Source of the DNA: Saprospiraceae bacterium
GTDB lineage: Bacteria > Bacteroidota > Bacteroidia > Chitinophagales > Saprospiraceae
Direction of reading: 5' to 3'
Assembly: GCA_020630355.1 (NCBI GenBank)
Contig: JAHDBO010000031.1
Span: 1 to 13,139 of the forward strand
DNA: 13,139 nucleotides
The notes beneath the pieces were generated by a model. It had not been told where the DNA came from. It did not search any database and worked only from the letters and a program-made list of their open reading frames with translations. Below, piece by piece: positions 13,091 through 13,139 of this stretch. A program made the translations under genes and the position numbers. Numbering within the stretch: position 1 is the stretch's first letter; each line of letters opens with the position of its first letter.

Positions 13091-13139
13091 TGAAACGATA
13101 CAAACTACTGATTTTGACCGACCACAGTGGGCATAACGA
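13090..13139 (+). CDS. Start of next gene, cut by window edge
   Basis: ATG at 13090 overlaps the TGA of the ATP-grasp-like gene (ATGA junction) and stays open to the window end, giving MKRYKLLILTDHSGHN. The short basic start followed by a hydrophobic strand (KLLILT) fits the first strand of a Rossmann-like or ATP-grasp N-terminal domain. I cannot identify the family from 16 residues. Tight coupling with the upstream gene suggests a shared pathway. Confidence 0.6.
   Translation, partial: MKRYKLLILTDHSGHN

Overview
The window reads as chromosomal DNA from a member of the Bacteroidota, most likely a marine or free-living Saprospiria/Cytophagia-type bacterium. The reasons are AT-rich DNA, weak or A-rich ribosome binding sites, a promoter candidate of the Bacteroidota type (TTTG / TAnnTTTG), a DksA-like protein with a decayed zinc finger, and a secreted PepSY-like protein of a kind common in that phylum. 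The phylum assignment is inferred from gene content and was not tested by a search. I see no rRNA, tRNA, CRISPR array, transposase or phage gene.

Layout. (1) 96-2608: a PLP-dependent trans-sulfuration enzyme and an NRAMP-like metal transporter, separated by a perfect 65-nt palindrome that nearly fills the gap. (2) 2609-3304: a gap holding three stem-loops, then an acidic lipoprotein, a 52-aa very basic protein and a strong terminator. (3) 3364-7634: a co-directional run of MscS channel, CorA transporter (4-nt overlap), unknown membrane-anchored protein, second MscS channel, ECF sigma factor (overlapping) and an 80-aa acidic protein (overlapping). It looks like one osmotic/ionic-stress operon with its own sigma factor. 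(4) 7635-10031: DksA-like protein, OmpR/PhoB-type response regulator and a short sensor kinase with no sensor domain. (5) 10034-10621 on the minus strand: a SET-domain protein converging on the kinase gene with a 2-bp gap. (6) 10860-11282: a secreted PepSY-like protein, followed by two hairpins. (7) 11639 to the right edge: an ATP-grasp-like ligase and the first 16 codons of an overlapping next gene.

The most interesting regulatory signal is a tandem repeat, TTCAGA-N5-TTCAGA, with the 11-bp period expected for OmpR/PhoB-family regulators. It occurs twice: at 7672-7689, abutting the promoter candidate ahead of the DksA-like/regulator/kinase genes, and at 10710-10727, between the SET gene and the PepSY-like gene. 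I infer a local regulon in which the two-component system controls itself and the secreted PepSY-like and/or SET protein. Other points to follow are the NRAMP-like protein lacking the usual metal-binding residues, the MscS/CorA/ECF-sigma cluster, and the ATP-grasp gene pair at the right edge.
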